Source: Methanococcus maripaludis C5 (GTDB taxonomy: Archaea; AGJL01; Methanococci; Methanococcales; Methanococcaceae). From it: a stretch of 64,000 nucleotides of DNA. How positions within the stretch are numbered: the stretch's first letter is position 1; each line of letters begins with the position of its first letter. Location of the stretch: contig NC_009135.1 in the NCBI RefSeq assembly GCF_000016125.1, positions 62,001 through 126,000 on the forward strand, read 5' to 3'. A program made the position numbers and the translations under genes. The notes under the pieces are model-generated. The model had not been told where the DNA came from. It worked only from the letters and a program-made list of their open reading frames with translations, and searched no databases. Below, piece by piece: positions 46,859-54,681 of this stretch.

Positions 46859-47137
46859 CTATTTGGTAAGCACAGGGACTTCTGTACTATATTTTTTCTT
46901 ATTTTTAAGCATATATTCATATTTTAACACGCCCAAAAGCAAGATCAATGTAGCAACTGGTTCTAACATCGAGGAAATAATTGCAACATCTAGGTAGTAG
47001 AATGAAGCAATTAATCCGATAAGTCCGCTTTCAAGAAGTGCAAACATGATTATCTTGTTAATATTGTGCGTATGAATGATGGTACCTATTCCTCCAAGAA
47101 TACAGCACCCGGCAGCAACGATAGGTAGAATTTCCAT
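46859..47137 (-). CDS. ehaD: EhaD, small membrane subunit (NuoK/MnhC-like)
   Basis: 92 residues from ATG 47137, with GGTGATTTT formed by the end of ehaC. Three membrane helices are predicted. A glutamate lies inside the second (FALLESGLIGLIAS), as in NuoK and MnhC subunits, where it helps move protons. The C-terminal tail is basic. Assigned by order. Confidence 0.85.
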   Translation of the reverse strand: MEILPIVAAGCCILGGIGTIIHTHNINKIIMFALLESGLIGLIASFYYLDVAIISSMLEPVATLILLLGVLKYEYMLKNKKKYSTEVPVLTK

Positions 47138-47142
47138 CAAAA

Positions 47143-47412
47143 TCACCTTTTCTTCTCAAATTCATCCATTTTATCGAGTTCTCCAAGTGTATGGGCTATC
47201 GCATTACTGGATACTGTTGATGATATGAAGTAAACAACTGCGGCAATTGCACCCATTGGGCTTTTTATGTAGAGTGCAATTAGTGCGGCAATGCAGAAGT
47301 TAATGCAGCAAAGTATAGGGAGTTTCAATGCTCTGCTTTTTGTCAGAAATACTTTTATAACTGAAATTATCCCTACAATTCCGATAACAAATGTTACAAG
47401 AGACGATTCCAT
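47143..47412 (-). CDS. ehaC: EhaC, small membrane subunit
   Basis: 89 residues with three membrane helices (about 5-20, 28-46, 52-68) and a charged C-terminal end (GELDKMDEFEKKR). The start overlaps the ehaB stop as TAATG. The stop is within the GGTGA site of ehaD, so all three are tightly coupled. Assigned by order. Confidence 0.84.
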   Translation of the reverse strand: MESSLVTFVIGIVGIISVIKVFLTKSRALKLPILCCINFCIAALIALYIKSPMGAIAAVVYFISSTVSSNAIAHTLGELDKMDEFEKKR

Positions 47413-47900
47413 TATATCCTCCCCATTTTTCGAGCAATACTGCCGAGAAGTCTTGATGCAGCGCTGTGATCTACGCCCTGAATTGAGAATATTGCGAGAA
47501 CCATTCCTGCAATAAAGTATTCAGCACTTATAAATCCGCTAAGTAAATAAATCAATATTGTAGCAGTAATTGCTCCAATTGTTCCTGCATAACCTGTATC
47601 GTTACACAACCTGTTTCCAATGTAAATGAACAATGCAGCAATTAATCCTCCTTCAAATCCCATTAAATAGTAGAATATTGAAGCCATCAATGTTCCTGCC
47701 GATGCATCAGGGGAACATACGATATTTCCCATGAAATAGCCACCGTTAATGTTTCCACCGACATTTTCTATCTTTTCACCGATTACTTTGGCACCAAGCA
47801 CTCCTGGTTTTTTTGGAAGTCCAAAGTAGGTATCAACAATAACAAAATTTAACCAGCAAACTGCAAATGCAGCCAATATCTTTCCAGTTTCAATTAACAT
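47412..47900 (-). CDS. ehaB: EhaB, membrane subunit
   Basis: 162 residues from ATG 47900, which overlaps the end of ehaA by 11 bases; the longer open frame inside ehaA is not used because AGGTG lies just before this ATG. About four membrane helices are separated by a polar loop ([17 protein letters not shown]). The C-terminal end is basic. It is an integral Eha subunit by order. Confidence 0.85.
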   Translation of the reverse strand: MLIETGKILAAFAVCWLNFVIVDTYFGLPKKPGVLGAKVIGEKIENVGGNINGGYFMGNIVCSPDASAGTLMASIFYYLMGFEGGLIAALFIYIGNRLCNDTGYAGTIGAITATILIYLLSGFISAEYFIAGMVLAIFSIQGVDHSAASRLLGSIARKMGRI

Positions 47901-48153
47901 CAGTAACACCTGGGAATATTTTATTTGCAAATTTTGAGAAAACACTCGCAAAAATTCCGATGATTACACTGGAAATCAGGTCTAATGTTATCAAGTAGCC
48001 TATTAAAGCAGTCAAGCCAAGTGCTACAAATGGAGTTGGAAATAGTACTGATCCTTCAAACGAATCCATATCAAATGAGATTTTCATACCCAAAATTGCT
48101 CCAACTACAATTGAAGAAACAAGAGCTACTGCATAGTTAATTAATAAAATCAT
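47890..48153 (-). CDS. ehaA: EhaA, small membrane subunit
   Basis: 87 residues from ATG 48153 with three membrane helices (about 4-23, 40-57, 59-76). The stop codon of the upstream regulator gene is part of the GGTGATTTC ribosome binding site used here, so expression of the hydrogenase is linked to that of the regulator. First structural gene of the Eha complex. Confidence 0.87.
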   Translation of the reverse strand: MILLINYAVALVSSIVVGAILGMKISFDMDSFEGSVLFPTPFVALGLTALIGYLITLDLISSVIIGIFASVFSKFANKIFPGVTDVN

Positions 48154-48157
48154 GAAA

Positions 48158-48796
48158 TCACCAGCAGTGTACAATCATGCAGTCTTTTTTTATTGAATAT
48201 ATTGGGGGAACTTCCTCTTTTGGGAATATTTGAATTATTGTCTTGTTATTCAATACGTTAGATACCTTATGTTCAAGCCTTCGAATGTCTGAGCAGTCTA
48301 ACTGGATTAGTACGGTTTTTTTATCAAGGTGCAATCCTCTAATATTCATTCTGCCCCTGAAAAAATCAACTTCATTGATATCTACGACACCAAGTCGTTT
48401 TTTGATTTCTCCAGTAAAATATTTTATATCTATAATATACACAGGATGTCCTTCAATATATCTTTTACAGAAGATATCGTTTTTTGACGTTAAATCCTGG
48501 ATAAAATCGACAATAGCACCTTCAAGTTTTGTCAATGAAAGTACGTCTAATAAATATAAAACAGGATTCTCTTTATCCCAAAAATTACTACATTTAAGCA
48601 TCCCAAGCGTTATTGCGGCAGCATGTGCTTCCCCAATTTCCCGTTTTCCTTTTTCAAGCATACTCAAATGGGACTGACTAACCCCACTTTCTTCAGCAAG
48701 TTTGGACTGGGTTATCTTGAGCTTTTCACGAAAAACTTTTATATTTTCGGGATTGAGCAGAATTGCCCTTTCTATGATTTTTAATTTGTCGTACAT
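48158..48796 (-). CDS. XRE-type transcriptional regulator, first gene of the eha operon
   Basis: 212 residues from ATG 48796 with GTGGTAAA upstream. The Cro/CI helix-turn-helix is at about 18-60 (FREKLKITQSKLAEESGVSQ, then SMLEKGKREIG). The remaining 140 residues form an unrecognised domain with Cys residues in LGMLKCSNFW, FCKRYIEGHP and QLDCSDIRRL, and end in IVHCW, so a metal, cluster or redox sensor is possible. The gene is the first of the eha transcript and faces a 16-bp palindrome in its promoter, suggesting self-regulation. Confidence 0.82.
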   Translation of the reverse strand: MYDKLKIIERAILLNPENIKVFREKLKITQSKLAEESGVSQSHLSMLEKGKREIGEAHAAAITLGMLKCSNFWDKENPVLYLLDVLSLTKLEGAIVDFIQDLTSKNDIFCKRYIEGHPVYIIDIKYFTGEIKKRLGVVDINEVDFFRGRMNIRGLHLDKKTVLIQLDCSDIRRLEHKVSNVLNNKTIIQIFPKEEVPPIYSIKKDCMIVHCW

Positions 48797-48839
48797 TTTA
48801 CCACTTTTAGACACTCTTGGACCTAAAAATTATTTCCTA

Positions 48840-48876
48840 AGAATAATATTATTCTAGTCGGATTATCTATATATAA
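48840..48876 (-). promoter_or_regulatory. eha operon promoter with 16-bp palindrome
   Basis: A minus-strand TATA-like TTATATATAG (48877-48868) is followed about 13 bases downstream by the perfect palindrome AGAATAATATTATTCT (48855-48840), which would cover the transcription start. This is a natural place for an operator. The remaining 48877-49143 stretch shows only AT-rich sequence and no convincing gene. Confidence 0.5.
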
Positions 48877-49143
48877 TTTTTTACTTGGATTTTTGGATAT
48901 ATTATTACCCCATTTACTCCAAAGTTACAGGTTCAAATGGCAAATGGGTGTATTTTTGGTCGCATTTATTATGTATCTTTATATGGTTTGGCCGGTATTT
49001 ATCATGATTAATCATTATAGATTCTTTATATTAATATATGTACATATTGAGCATGCTTACCAAAATTTATCACAGATTTTTTCAGAAATATTTTTTTATC
49101 CTAGAAGCAAGTAAATGTTTTTGCTAGTAATTAGGTGAGAAAC

Positions 49144-49716
49144 ATGGAAAAACAATGTAATGTAATGGACTGCCCAATCTGCAGAAAAGAGAATTCATTA
49201 AAACTCATTACTCAGGAACTCGAAATACCTTACTTTGGAAAAGTTATCGAAACTACTATTTTTTGCGAGGAATGCAAATACAAAAAAAGTGATATATTCC
49301 CAGTAGATGTAAAAGAACCTAAAAGATATACTTTAAGAGTCGAAGACGAATATGATTTAAATAAACGGGTTATACGAGGTTCATCAGGCCATATTTCAAT
49401 ACCTGAATTTGGGTTTGAGGTGTCCCCAGGTCCCGCATCAGAAGCATACGTTTCAAATGTTGAAGGTGTATTAACAAGAATGGAAGGCGCAATCAAAACA
49501 TTAATGTCTTGGGTAGAAAGCGAAGACGAAAAGAAAAAAGCAGAAGAATTAATCGAGAAATTAGAAGAAGTAAGACTTGGAAAAGAAAAAATAACTTTAA
49601 TTATTGAAGATCCACTTGGACACAGTGCAATAATTGGGGATGGCGTAAAAGAAGAAGTTTTAACTGAAGAAGAGATAGCTTTGCTAAGTGATAATACTAT
49701 TATTATGGATAAATAA
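49144..49716 (+). CDS. ZPR1-type zinc-finger protein
   Basis: 190 residues from ATG 49144 (GGTGAGAAAC upstream). One C4 zinc finger is formed by CPIC near residue 10 and CEEC near residue 40, followed by the ZPR1 beta domain with IRGSSGHISIPEFGFEVSPGP. Archaeal ZPR1 has one such unit, eukaryotic ZPR1 two. It is thought to help fold elongation factor 1A in eukaryotes; the archaeal role is unproved. An acidic helical stretch (about 110-150) follows. Confidence 0.9.
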   Translation: MEKQCNVMDCPICRKENSLKLITQELEIPYFGKVIETTIFCEECKYKKSDIFPVDVKEPKRYTLRVEDEYDLNKRVIRGSSGHISIPEFGFEVSPGPASEAYVSNVEGVLTRMEGAIKTLMSWVESEDEKKKAEELIEKLEEVRLGKEKITLIIEDPLGHSAIIGDGVKEEVLTEEEIALLSDNTIIMDK

Positions 49717-49749
49717 TTTTTAAAAAAATAAAACTTTTTTTTATTTAAT

Positions 49750-50319
49750 TTATTCTTCAAATTCAAATCCGCATTTTTTACAGAAGTTTTTCAAAATTAC
49801 ATCCCCGTATTCAGTGTGTGACACTTCAGGGTGGAATTGAACACCGTAAATTGATTTTTCTTTGTGTTTTATTGATTCTATTCCACAAATGTCAGAGTAA
49901 GCTAAAACTTCAAAGCAGTCAGGTATTACTTTAACTTCATCCATATGGGAAGCCCATGCAGTAAATTCGCTTGGAACTCCGTTGAATAGATCGTTTTCTT
50001 CTTTTACGTAAATTTTAATACTCGCGTATTCTTCTGAATCGGCTCTTGAAACTTCTCCACCATATGCTTTTGAAATTAACTGGTGTCCAAGGCAGATTCC
50101 AAGAACTGGAAGTTCTGAATTTAATGCAATATTTTCGCAGTTTGTAGCTTTCGTAATATCTGGTCCACCGCTTAATATTATTCCTTTTATTTCAGAATCT
50201 GCAATAATTTCTTCGAGAGTGGTTGAATTTGGAATTATTTTAGCAGGTACATCAAGGTACTTCAAGCTTCTCTGGATCCTGTGTACGTACTGCCCACCGT
50301 TGTTTAAAATGACGATCAT
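49750..50319 (-). CDS. guaAA: GMP synthase, glutamine amidotransferase subunit
   Basis: 189 residues. It is the glutaminase half of the two-subunit archaeal GMP synthase and releases ammonia for XMP amination by GuaAB, which is encoded elsewhere. The class I triad is present: Cys in PVLGICLGHQLI near residue 76, and HPEVSHTEYG with its His and Glu near residue 166. The ATG follows AAGGTGAAGTT. It lies 21 bp after map on the same strand. Confidence 0.95.
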   Translation of the reverse strand: MIVILNNGGQYVHRIQRSLKYLDVPAKIIPNSTTLEEIIADSEIKGIILSGGPDITKATNCENIALNSELPVLGICLGHQLISKAYGGEVSRADSEEYASIKIYVKEENDLFNGVPSEFTAWASHMDEVKVIPDCFEVLAYSDICGIESIKHKEKSIYGVQFHPEVSHTEYGDVILKNFCKKCGFEFEE

Positions 50320-50340
50320 AACTTCACCTTTTATTTTAAA

Positions 50341-51228
50341 TTATTTTGTGGTGACTTCAACACCATTTTCGGTAATTAAGACTGTATGTTCACACTGGGA
50401 TACCATTCCATGTTCTCTTTCAACTAATGTTGGGTATCCGTATAATACGCCTGCCATCATCAAGCCTTTTAAGCCCGTTTTGTAATGTTTATCGATTTTT
50501 GCCATGTCTCTTTCTGAAAATGGTAGATATGCATGGTTTTGTTCGATATCTCTTAATAAGTTTCGTGCAGCTGGAAGTCTTACTGGTCTTGATCTTAAGT
50601 ATTTAAAGATGTATACGTCTTTTCCATCGACAACTTGTCCAAATCCGTCTGTTGCAAATGGTTCAATTGCAACGAGGTCGCCAATATCAATTGTATCTCT
50701 TGTATTTTCAGAAACATTTGGAATACTTACTCCTGAGTGGAGTGAATACTGATGCATAACGTGCCCAGAAAGATTTGAAATTGGTTTATACCCGTAACTT
50801 TCAATTACTTCCTGAATTATTTTCCCCATTGCACCAACATTTATTCCAGGAACGATTTCTTTAATTACTGTATTCAATGCATCTTCTGAAGCTTTTTTTA
50901 AGTCAGAATATTTTCCAGATAAATCAATAGTTACTGCAGTGTCAGCAATAAATCCATCAACGTGAGATCCTAAATCTAATTTCACAATATCTTCTTCTGA
51001 AAAAACAGACTCATCGCCATATGACGGGCTGTAGTGTGCAGCAATATTGTTTAATGAAATATTGCACGGGAATCCGACACCTGCTCCCAGTTCTCTTGTC
51101 CTGTTTTCTACAAATTCTGCAACATCGTAGAGTTTTGCACCAGGTTTTACTAATTTTATGGCTTCTTTTTTAACTTGTGAAGCAATTTTTCCAGCTTCAA
51201 TAATTTTAGTATATTCTTCATTATCCAT
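50341..51228 (-). CDS. map: Methionine aminopeptidase, type II
   Basis: 295 residues from ATG 51228 (GGTAGATAAA upstream); an ATG at 51240 overlapping the GTPase stop is less well placed. It removes N-terminal methionine. Metal ligands are visible in KLDLGSHVDGFIADTAVT (two Asp near residues 80-95), SGHVMHQYSLH (His near 153), AIEPFATDG (Glu near 187) and the last EHTVLITE. The type II insertion is present (about 200-260). Confidence 0.95.
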   Translation of the reverse strand: MDNEEYTKIIEAGKIASQVKKEAIKLVKPGAKLYDVAEFVENRTRELGAGVGFPCNISLNNIAAHYSPSYGDESVFSEEDIVKLDLGSHVDGFIADTAVTIDLSGKYSDLKKASEDALNTVIKEIVPGINVGAMGKIIQEVIESYGYKPISNLSGHVMHQYSLHSGVSIPNVSENTRDTIDIGDLVAIEPFATDGFGQVVDGKDVYIFKYLRSRPVRLPAARNLLRDIEQNHAYLPFSERDMAKIDKHYKTGLKGLMMAGVLYGYPTLVEREHGMVSQCEHTVLITENGVEVTTK

Positions 51229-51239
51229 TTTATCTACCA

Positions 51240-52349
51240 TTAAAGTGCTCTTTTAACAACGATCGTCAATATATCGCCGTCTTTTAGTACGTGGTCTAAT
51301 CCTACTCTTTGGCCAGGGTGTTTTGCAGAATCCCCCCAGACAAGTGCGTATCTGAAATTTTTAACAAAATCCCTGTGAAGCCTGTTACAAACATCTTCAA
51401 CAGTTGAATTTTTTAAGATAATCAAAGGTTCTTCAAGGTCTGCTTTTCCACCTTGAGGTTTTAAGTATAATTTTATAAATCCTAAAGTTTCAAAGATTTT
51501 GTCTTTTAATTCTTCAAGGTTAATTTCTTTATGTCCTGAAACAAATACGTGTGGTCTGTCGCCAATTGCAGCTTCTGTCTTTTTTAAATTTGCTTCATCT
51601 GCAAGATCGATCTTGTTTACAATAACAAGTGTTGGGATATATGACCTGCTATTCAATACAACATCGATAAGTTGGTCTGCATTAATATCTTCCCTTATTA
51701 GAATAGCTGCATTGTGGATTTTGTGTTCTCCAACTATTGCAGTTATGGTGCCTTCATCTATCTTTGTTAAGTTAACGGTTTTATTGATTGCAAGTCCACC
51801 ACGATCGTGTTTTTCAATTTTTACGTCGGGTTTTTCCTGATCAAGTCTGATACCTACGTTTCCAAGCTCTTTTTCAAGGATTGGGATGTGTTCTGGTGAA
51901 AATACATCCACAACGAGCATTACTAAGTCCACGTTTCTAACGGCTGCTAAAACCTCGCTACCTCTACCTCTACCAAAAGAAGCTCCAGAAATAATTCCTG
52001 GTGCATCCAAAACCTGAATTTTAGCGCCTTTGTGCTCCATAAGCCCCGGAATAATTGTAAGTGTTGTAAATGCATACGCTCCAACTTCTGAATTTGCATT
52101 GGTAAGTTTATTCAAAAGTGTTGATTTACCAACTGACGGAAATCCGACGAAAGCAACTGTTGCATCTCCCGTTTTTCTAATTGCATATGAAGGTCCACTT
52201 GATCCACCTGATCCTTTTGGGTTTTGCTGTTCATCCCTTAATTTGGCGAGTTTTGCTTTTAATATTCCAACGTGTTTTTGGGTGGCCTTGTTATATTGGG
52301 TATGTAATAGTTCGTCTTCCAATTTCTTGATATCTTCTTGTATTCCCAT
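51240..52349 (-). CDS. DRG/Obg-like GTP-binding protein with TGS domain
   Basis: 369 residues from ATG 52349 (TTGTGAGAAT upstream). It is a developmentally-regulated GTP-binding protein type. N-terminal helices (about 1-55) precede the GTPase domain with G1 GFPSVGKST (near 70), G3 DAPGII, and G4 NKID (near 250). The C-terminal TGS domain holds KHPGQRVGLDHVLKDGD. Family members bind ribosomes. It lies one gene-end apart from map and may share its transcript. Confidence 0.92.
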   Translation of the reverse strand: MGIQEDIKKLEDELLHTQYNKATQKHVGILKAKLAKLRDEQQNPKGSGGSSGPSYAIRKTGDATVAFVGFPSVGKSTLLNKLTNANSEVGAYAFTTLTIIPGLMEHKGAKIQVLDAPGIISGASFGRGRGSEVLAAVRNVDLVMLVVDVFSPEHIPILEKELGNVGIRLDQEKPDVKIEKHDRGGLAINKTVNLTKIDEGTITAIVGEHKIHNAAILIREDINADQLIDVVLNSRSYIPTLVIVNKIDLADEANLKKTEAAIGDRPHVFVSGHKEINLEELKDKIFETLGFIKLYLKPQGGKADLEEPLIILKNSTVEDVCNRLHRDFVKNFRYALVWGDSAKHPGQRVGLDHVLKDGDILTIVVKRAL

Positions 52350-52468
52350 ATTCTCACAACGCATAACCTGTAAATTGAATAAATCGATGAAAATTGTTTT
52401 AATTACAAAATTAAAAAAGAAAATTATGTTTTATTTATCCTCAAGTCTCAAAATATCACTTTAATTAT

Positions 52469-52497
52469 TCACTAATAGTGATATTTGGTATATAAAA
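52469..52497 (-). promoter_or_regulatory. TATA box and palindrome before the GTPase gene
   Basis: Minus-strand TTTTATATACC (52497-52487) is followed by TCACTATTAGTGA (52481-52469), a 5-3-5 palindrome at the expected start point. A further TATCACT-type half-site lies at 52454-52460. It may be an operator. Confidence 0.35.
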
Positions 52498-52507
52498 TTA
52501 ACTATGA

Positions 52508-52520
52508 TGGTCAAAGACCA
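52508..52520 (-). other. Small hairpin after the ArsR-type gene
   Basis: TGGTC-AAA-GACCA is a perfect 5-bp inverted repeat, 24 bases past the ArsR stop. No T-run follows immediately, so a terminator role is only possible. Confidence 0.3.
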
Positions 52521-52543
52521 ATTTATCACAGTTAATACAATGA

Positions 52544-52831
52544 TTAATCTACAATTCCGCCCATAATAGATATCATTTCCCTTACCTTTGGATTTACAAT
52601 ATAGTAGTGGTTCCAGGTACCTTCTTTTCTGGCTTTAATGATTCCAGACTTCTTTAATATGTTCAGGTGATGGGAAATTGTTGGTTGGGGTTTTTTCAAC
52701 TCATCAATAATTTTACATACGCACATGCTTTCGTTTTCACTCAAAAGCTCCAAAATCATTAATCTAGTGGGGTCAGCGAACGCCTTAAAGACTTCAGCCA
52801 TATATTCGTACTTGTATTCTTCCATAGCCAT
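52544..52831 (-). CDS. ArsR/SmtB-type regulator
   Basis: 95 residues, one winged-helix domain. The family start AEVFKAFADPTRLMILELL is followed by the metal-binding-type motif SMCVCKIIDEL (two Cys, as in arsenic or cadmium sensors) and the recognition helix QPTISHHLNILKKSGII. It probably releases DNA on metal binding. Start ATG 52831 follows GGTGATACT. No metal resistance gene is adjacent, so the target is unclear; self-regulation is likely because a palindrome lies just upstream. Confidence 0.88.
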   Translation of the reverse strand: MAMEEYKYEYMAEVFKAFADPTRLMILELLSENESMCVCKIIDELKKPQPTISHHLNILKKSGIIKARKEGTWNHYYIVNPKVREMISIMGGIVD

Positions 52832-52869
52832 AGTATCACCAAATAACCGTAATATATTTTATTTATTAC

Positions 52870-52883
52870 AATATTTAAATATT
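52870..52883 (-). promoter_or_regulatory. Palindrome overlapping the ArsR gene promoter
   Basis: AATATTTAAATATT is a perfect 14-bp palindrome about 40 bp before the start codon. It is AT-rich like many SmtB/ArsR operators and lies where box A would be, so it could serve both as TATA element and as operator. Confidence 0.35.
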
Positions 52884-52943
52884 TTGAGATACGAAAAAAG
52901 TCCATAATACTCGGTATGGGATCTTTATTCAAAAATAAGAGTG

Positions 52944-53633
52944 TTATTTCTTTTCAATTTTGATTGAAATTGTTTCAGGGTTTTCCGTACCCTTCAGTGT
53001 TCTTACAATCCCTTTCAGAGTGTTTTTTATAATGTCGGAAACAAATGGATTTACCGGGATTGTTCTGCCATCGACTATCAGTGTTAATGCTGTTGACATA
53101 ACACATTTGTTCCATTTAACTTCGCCCGAAGCCAATTTATTCGCAAAACCTTTGCAGTTGTATCCGCAGTGACCGCAGTTTAGGTTATACGTTGGAACTA
53201 TAGCTTTTTCAAGAACCTGGGCAGTAACTTCATCTATATCATATTTGAAGTCATCAATGACCATTATGGTCTGGTTGTCTTTCAATTCAGCGCCCCGTCC
53301 CCCTTCAGTTACAAGTATTTTTGGAATATTTAATTCGATCAAATCTTCTTTAAAACCTTCAACGAAAACAAGGTCGCAGTCGAGCTTTGCAAGGATTTCT
53401 TTCAAATTCATCCTGTTATAATAAAAGGCAGAGCCTTTTTGAGTAACAAAAACAGAAGTATCAGCAAGCTGTTTTAGCCTGTACGAGTCAGTATCTGGGG
53501 AATCAACGTCTATGTCCATATGTGAATTTTTAACTGTCGCAACCGACATGCCATCCAAGTTCTTGAGGATATTGGCTATCAAACCTGTTTTTCCAGTATC
53601 CTTTCTTCCGATTACACCTATAACTCTTATCAT
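52944..53633 (-). CDS. mobB: MobB-like GTP-binding protein with C-terminal cysteine domain
   Basis: 229 residues. The N-terminal P-loop domain (GRKDTGKTGLIANIL near residue 9, VKNSHMDIDVDSPDTDSYRL near 35, VFVEGFKE near 90) is that of MobB, which aids molybdopterin guanine dinucleotide formation. An added C-terminal part has CGHCGYNC near residue 153 and a later KWNKC, a possible iron-sulfur or zinc site not found in E. coli MobB. The ATG follows GGTATG with weak match. Likely serves Mo/W enzymes such as formate dehydrogenase. Confidence 0.85.
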   Translation of the reverse strand: MIRVIGVIGRKDTGKTGLIANILKNLDGMSVATVKNSHMDIDVDSPDTDSYRLKQLADTSVFVTQKGSAFYYNRMNLKEILAKLDCDLVFVEGFKEDLIELNIPKILVTEGGRGAELKDNQTIMVIDDFKYDIDEVTAQVLEKAIVPTYNLNCGHCGYNCKGFANKLASGEVKWNKCVMSTALTLIVDGRTIPVNPFVSDIIKNTLKGIVRTLKGTENPETISIKIEKK

Positions 53634-53738
53634 ACCTTACTTATAATAAATTATCATATATTTAAATGTTGCCATATAGAACGCATAGTTTAAAAGATAT
53701 AAGTAATTAAACAATGCTTGAATACAATGGTGATAATT

Positions 53739-54680
53739 ATGATTCCTGAACAAATACACAATATTTTAAGAAAACAGCACTACCAGTTAAAAGAACACAG
53801 CGGGGTAAAACTCTGTGGATGGGTTAGAAAATCTTTTTTAGAAGGAAAAGAATGCTATAAATCAAAGTTTTACGGCATAAACACCCATAGATGTGTTCAA
53901 AGTACTCCTTCAGTTGCATGGTGTCAGCAATCATGTATTTTTTGTTGGAGGGTTCTTCCAAAAGATTTAGGATTGGATTCATTTGAATCTCCAGAATGGA
54001 AAGAACCAGAAGTTGTTGCAGAAGATATTTTAAGCATGCATAAAACTATCATAACGGGATACAAGGGAATTTTGGACAGGATTGGTGAAGAAAAGTACCT
54101 CGAAGCAACAAAACCAAAACACGTTGCACTTTCCCTTTCAGGAGAGCCTACGATGTATCCTTACATTGACGAATTAATCGAAGTATTCCATAAAAAGGGA
54201 ATGTCCACATTTTTAGTTTCAAACGGAATTTTAACTGATGTAATTGAAAAGGTAAATCCAACACAGCTCTATATTTCCCTTGATGCATACGATTTAGAAA
54301 GCTACAAGAAAATATGTGGCGGAACAAAAGACAACTGGGAATCCATATTAAATACTTTGGATATTTTAGACTCAAAAAAACGAACCTGCATTAGAACCAC
54401 GGTTATTCGAAATATAAACGATAATATTTTGAAATTCAAAGAATTATTCGAAAGAGCAAACTCAAACTTCATTGAACTAAAATCTTACATGAATGTTGGA
54501 TATTCAAGAAAAAGATTAAATCTTGATGATATGGTAAAACAAGATGAACTTTTGGAAATGGGTAAAATTTTAGGTGAAAACAGTATATTTGAAATTGAAG
54601 ATGATTCTCCTGAAAGCAGGGTAGTTTTACTTACTAACAAAAATAGAAAAATTAATCCAAAAATAGATTTTGGATTTTAA
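53739..54680 (+). CDS. taw1: 4-demethylwyosine synthase (TYW1/Taw1)
   Basis: 313 residues from ATG 53739 (GGTGATAATT upstream). It is a radical SAM enzyme that turns N1-methylguanosine-37 of tRNA-Phe into the tricyclic 4-demethylwyosine, using pyruvate. The SAM cluster motif is CQQSCIFC near residue 67. Further cysteines in KLCGW, KECYKS and NTHRC upstream belong to the second cluster. LSLSGEPTMYPYI and TTVIRNINDN are also conserved. Length is normal for the archaeal form without flavodoxin domain. Confidence 0.94.
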   Translation: MIPEQIHNILRKQHYQLKEHSGVKLCGWVRKSFLEGKECYKSKFYGINTHRCVQSTPSVAWCQQSCIFCWRVLPKDLGLDSFESPEWKEPEVVAEDILSMHKTIITGYKGILDRIGEEKYLEATKPKHVALSLSGEPTMYPYIDELIEVFHKKGMSTFLVSNGILTDVIEKVNPTQLYISLDAYDLESYKKICGGTKDNWESILNTLDILDSKKRTCIRTTVIRNINDNILKFKELFERANSNFIELKSYMNVGYSRKRLNLDDMVKQDELLEMGKILGENSIFEIEDDSPESRVVLLTNKNRKINPKIDFGF

Positions 54681-54681
54681 T

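Noticed and set aside
48893-49114. Open frame of 73 codons before the ZPR1 gene
   Set aside because: No ribosome binding site; aromatic-rich translation typical of AT-rich noncoding DNA.
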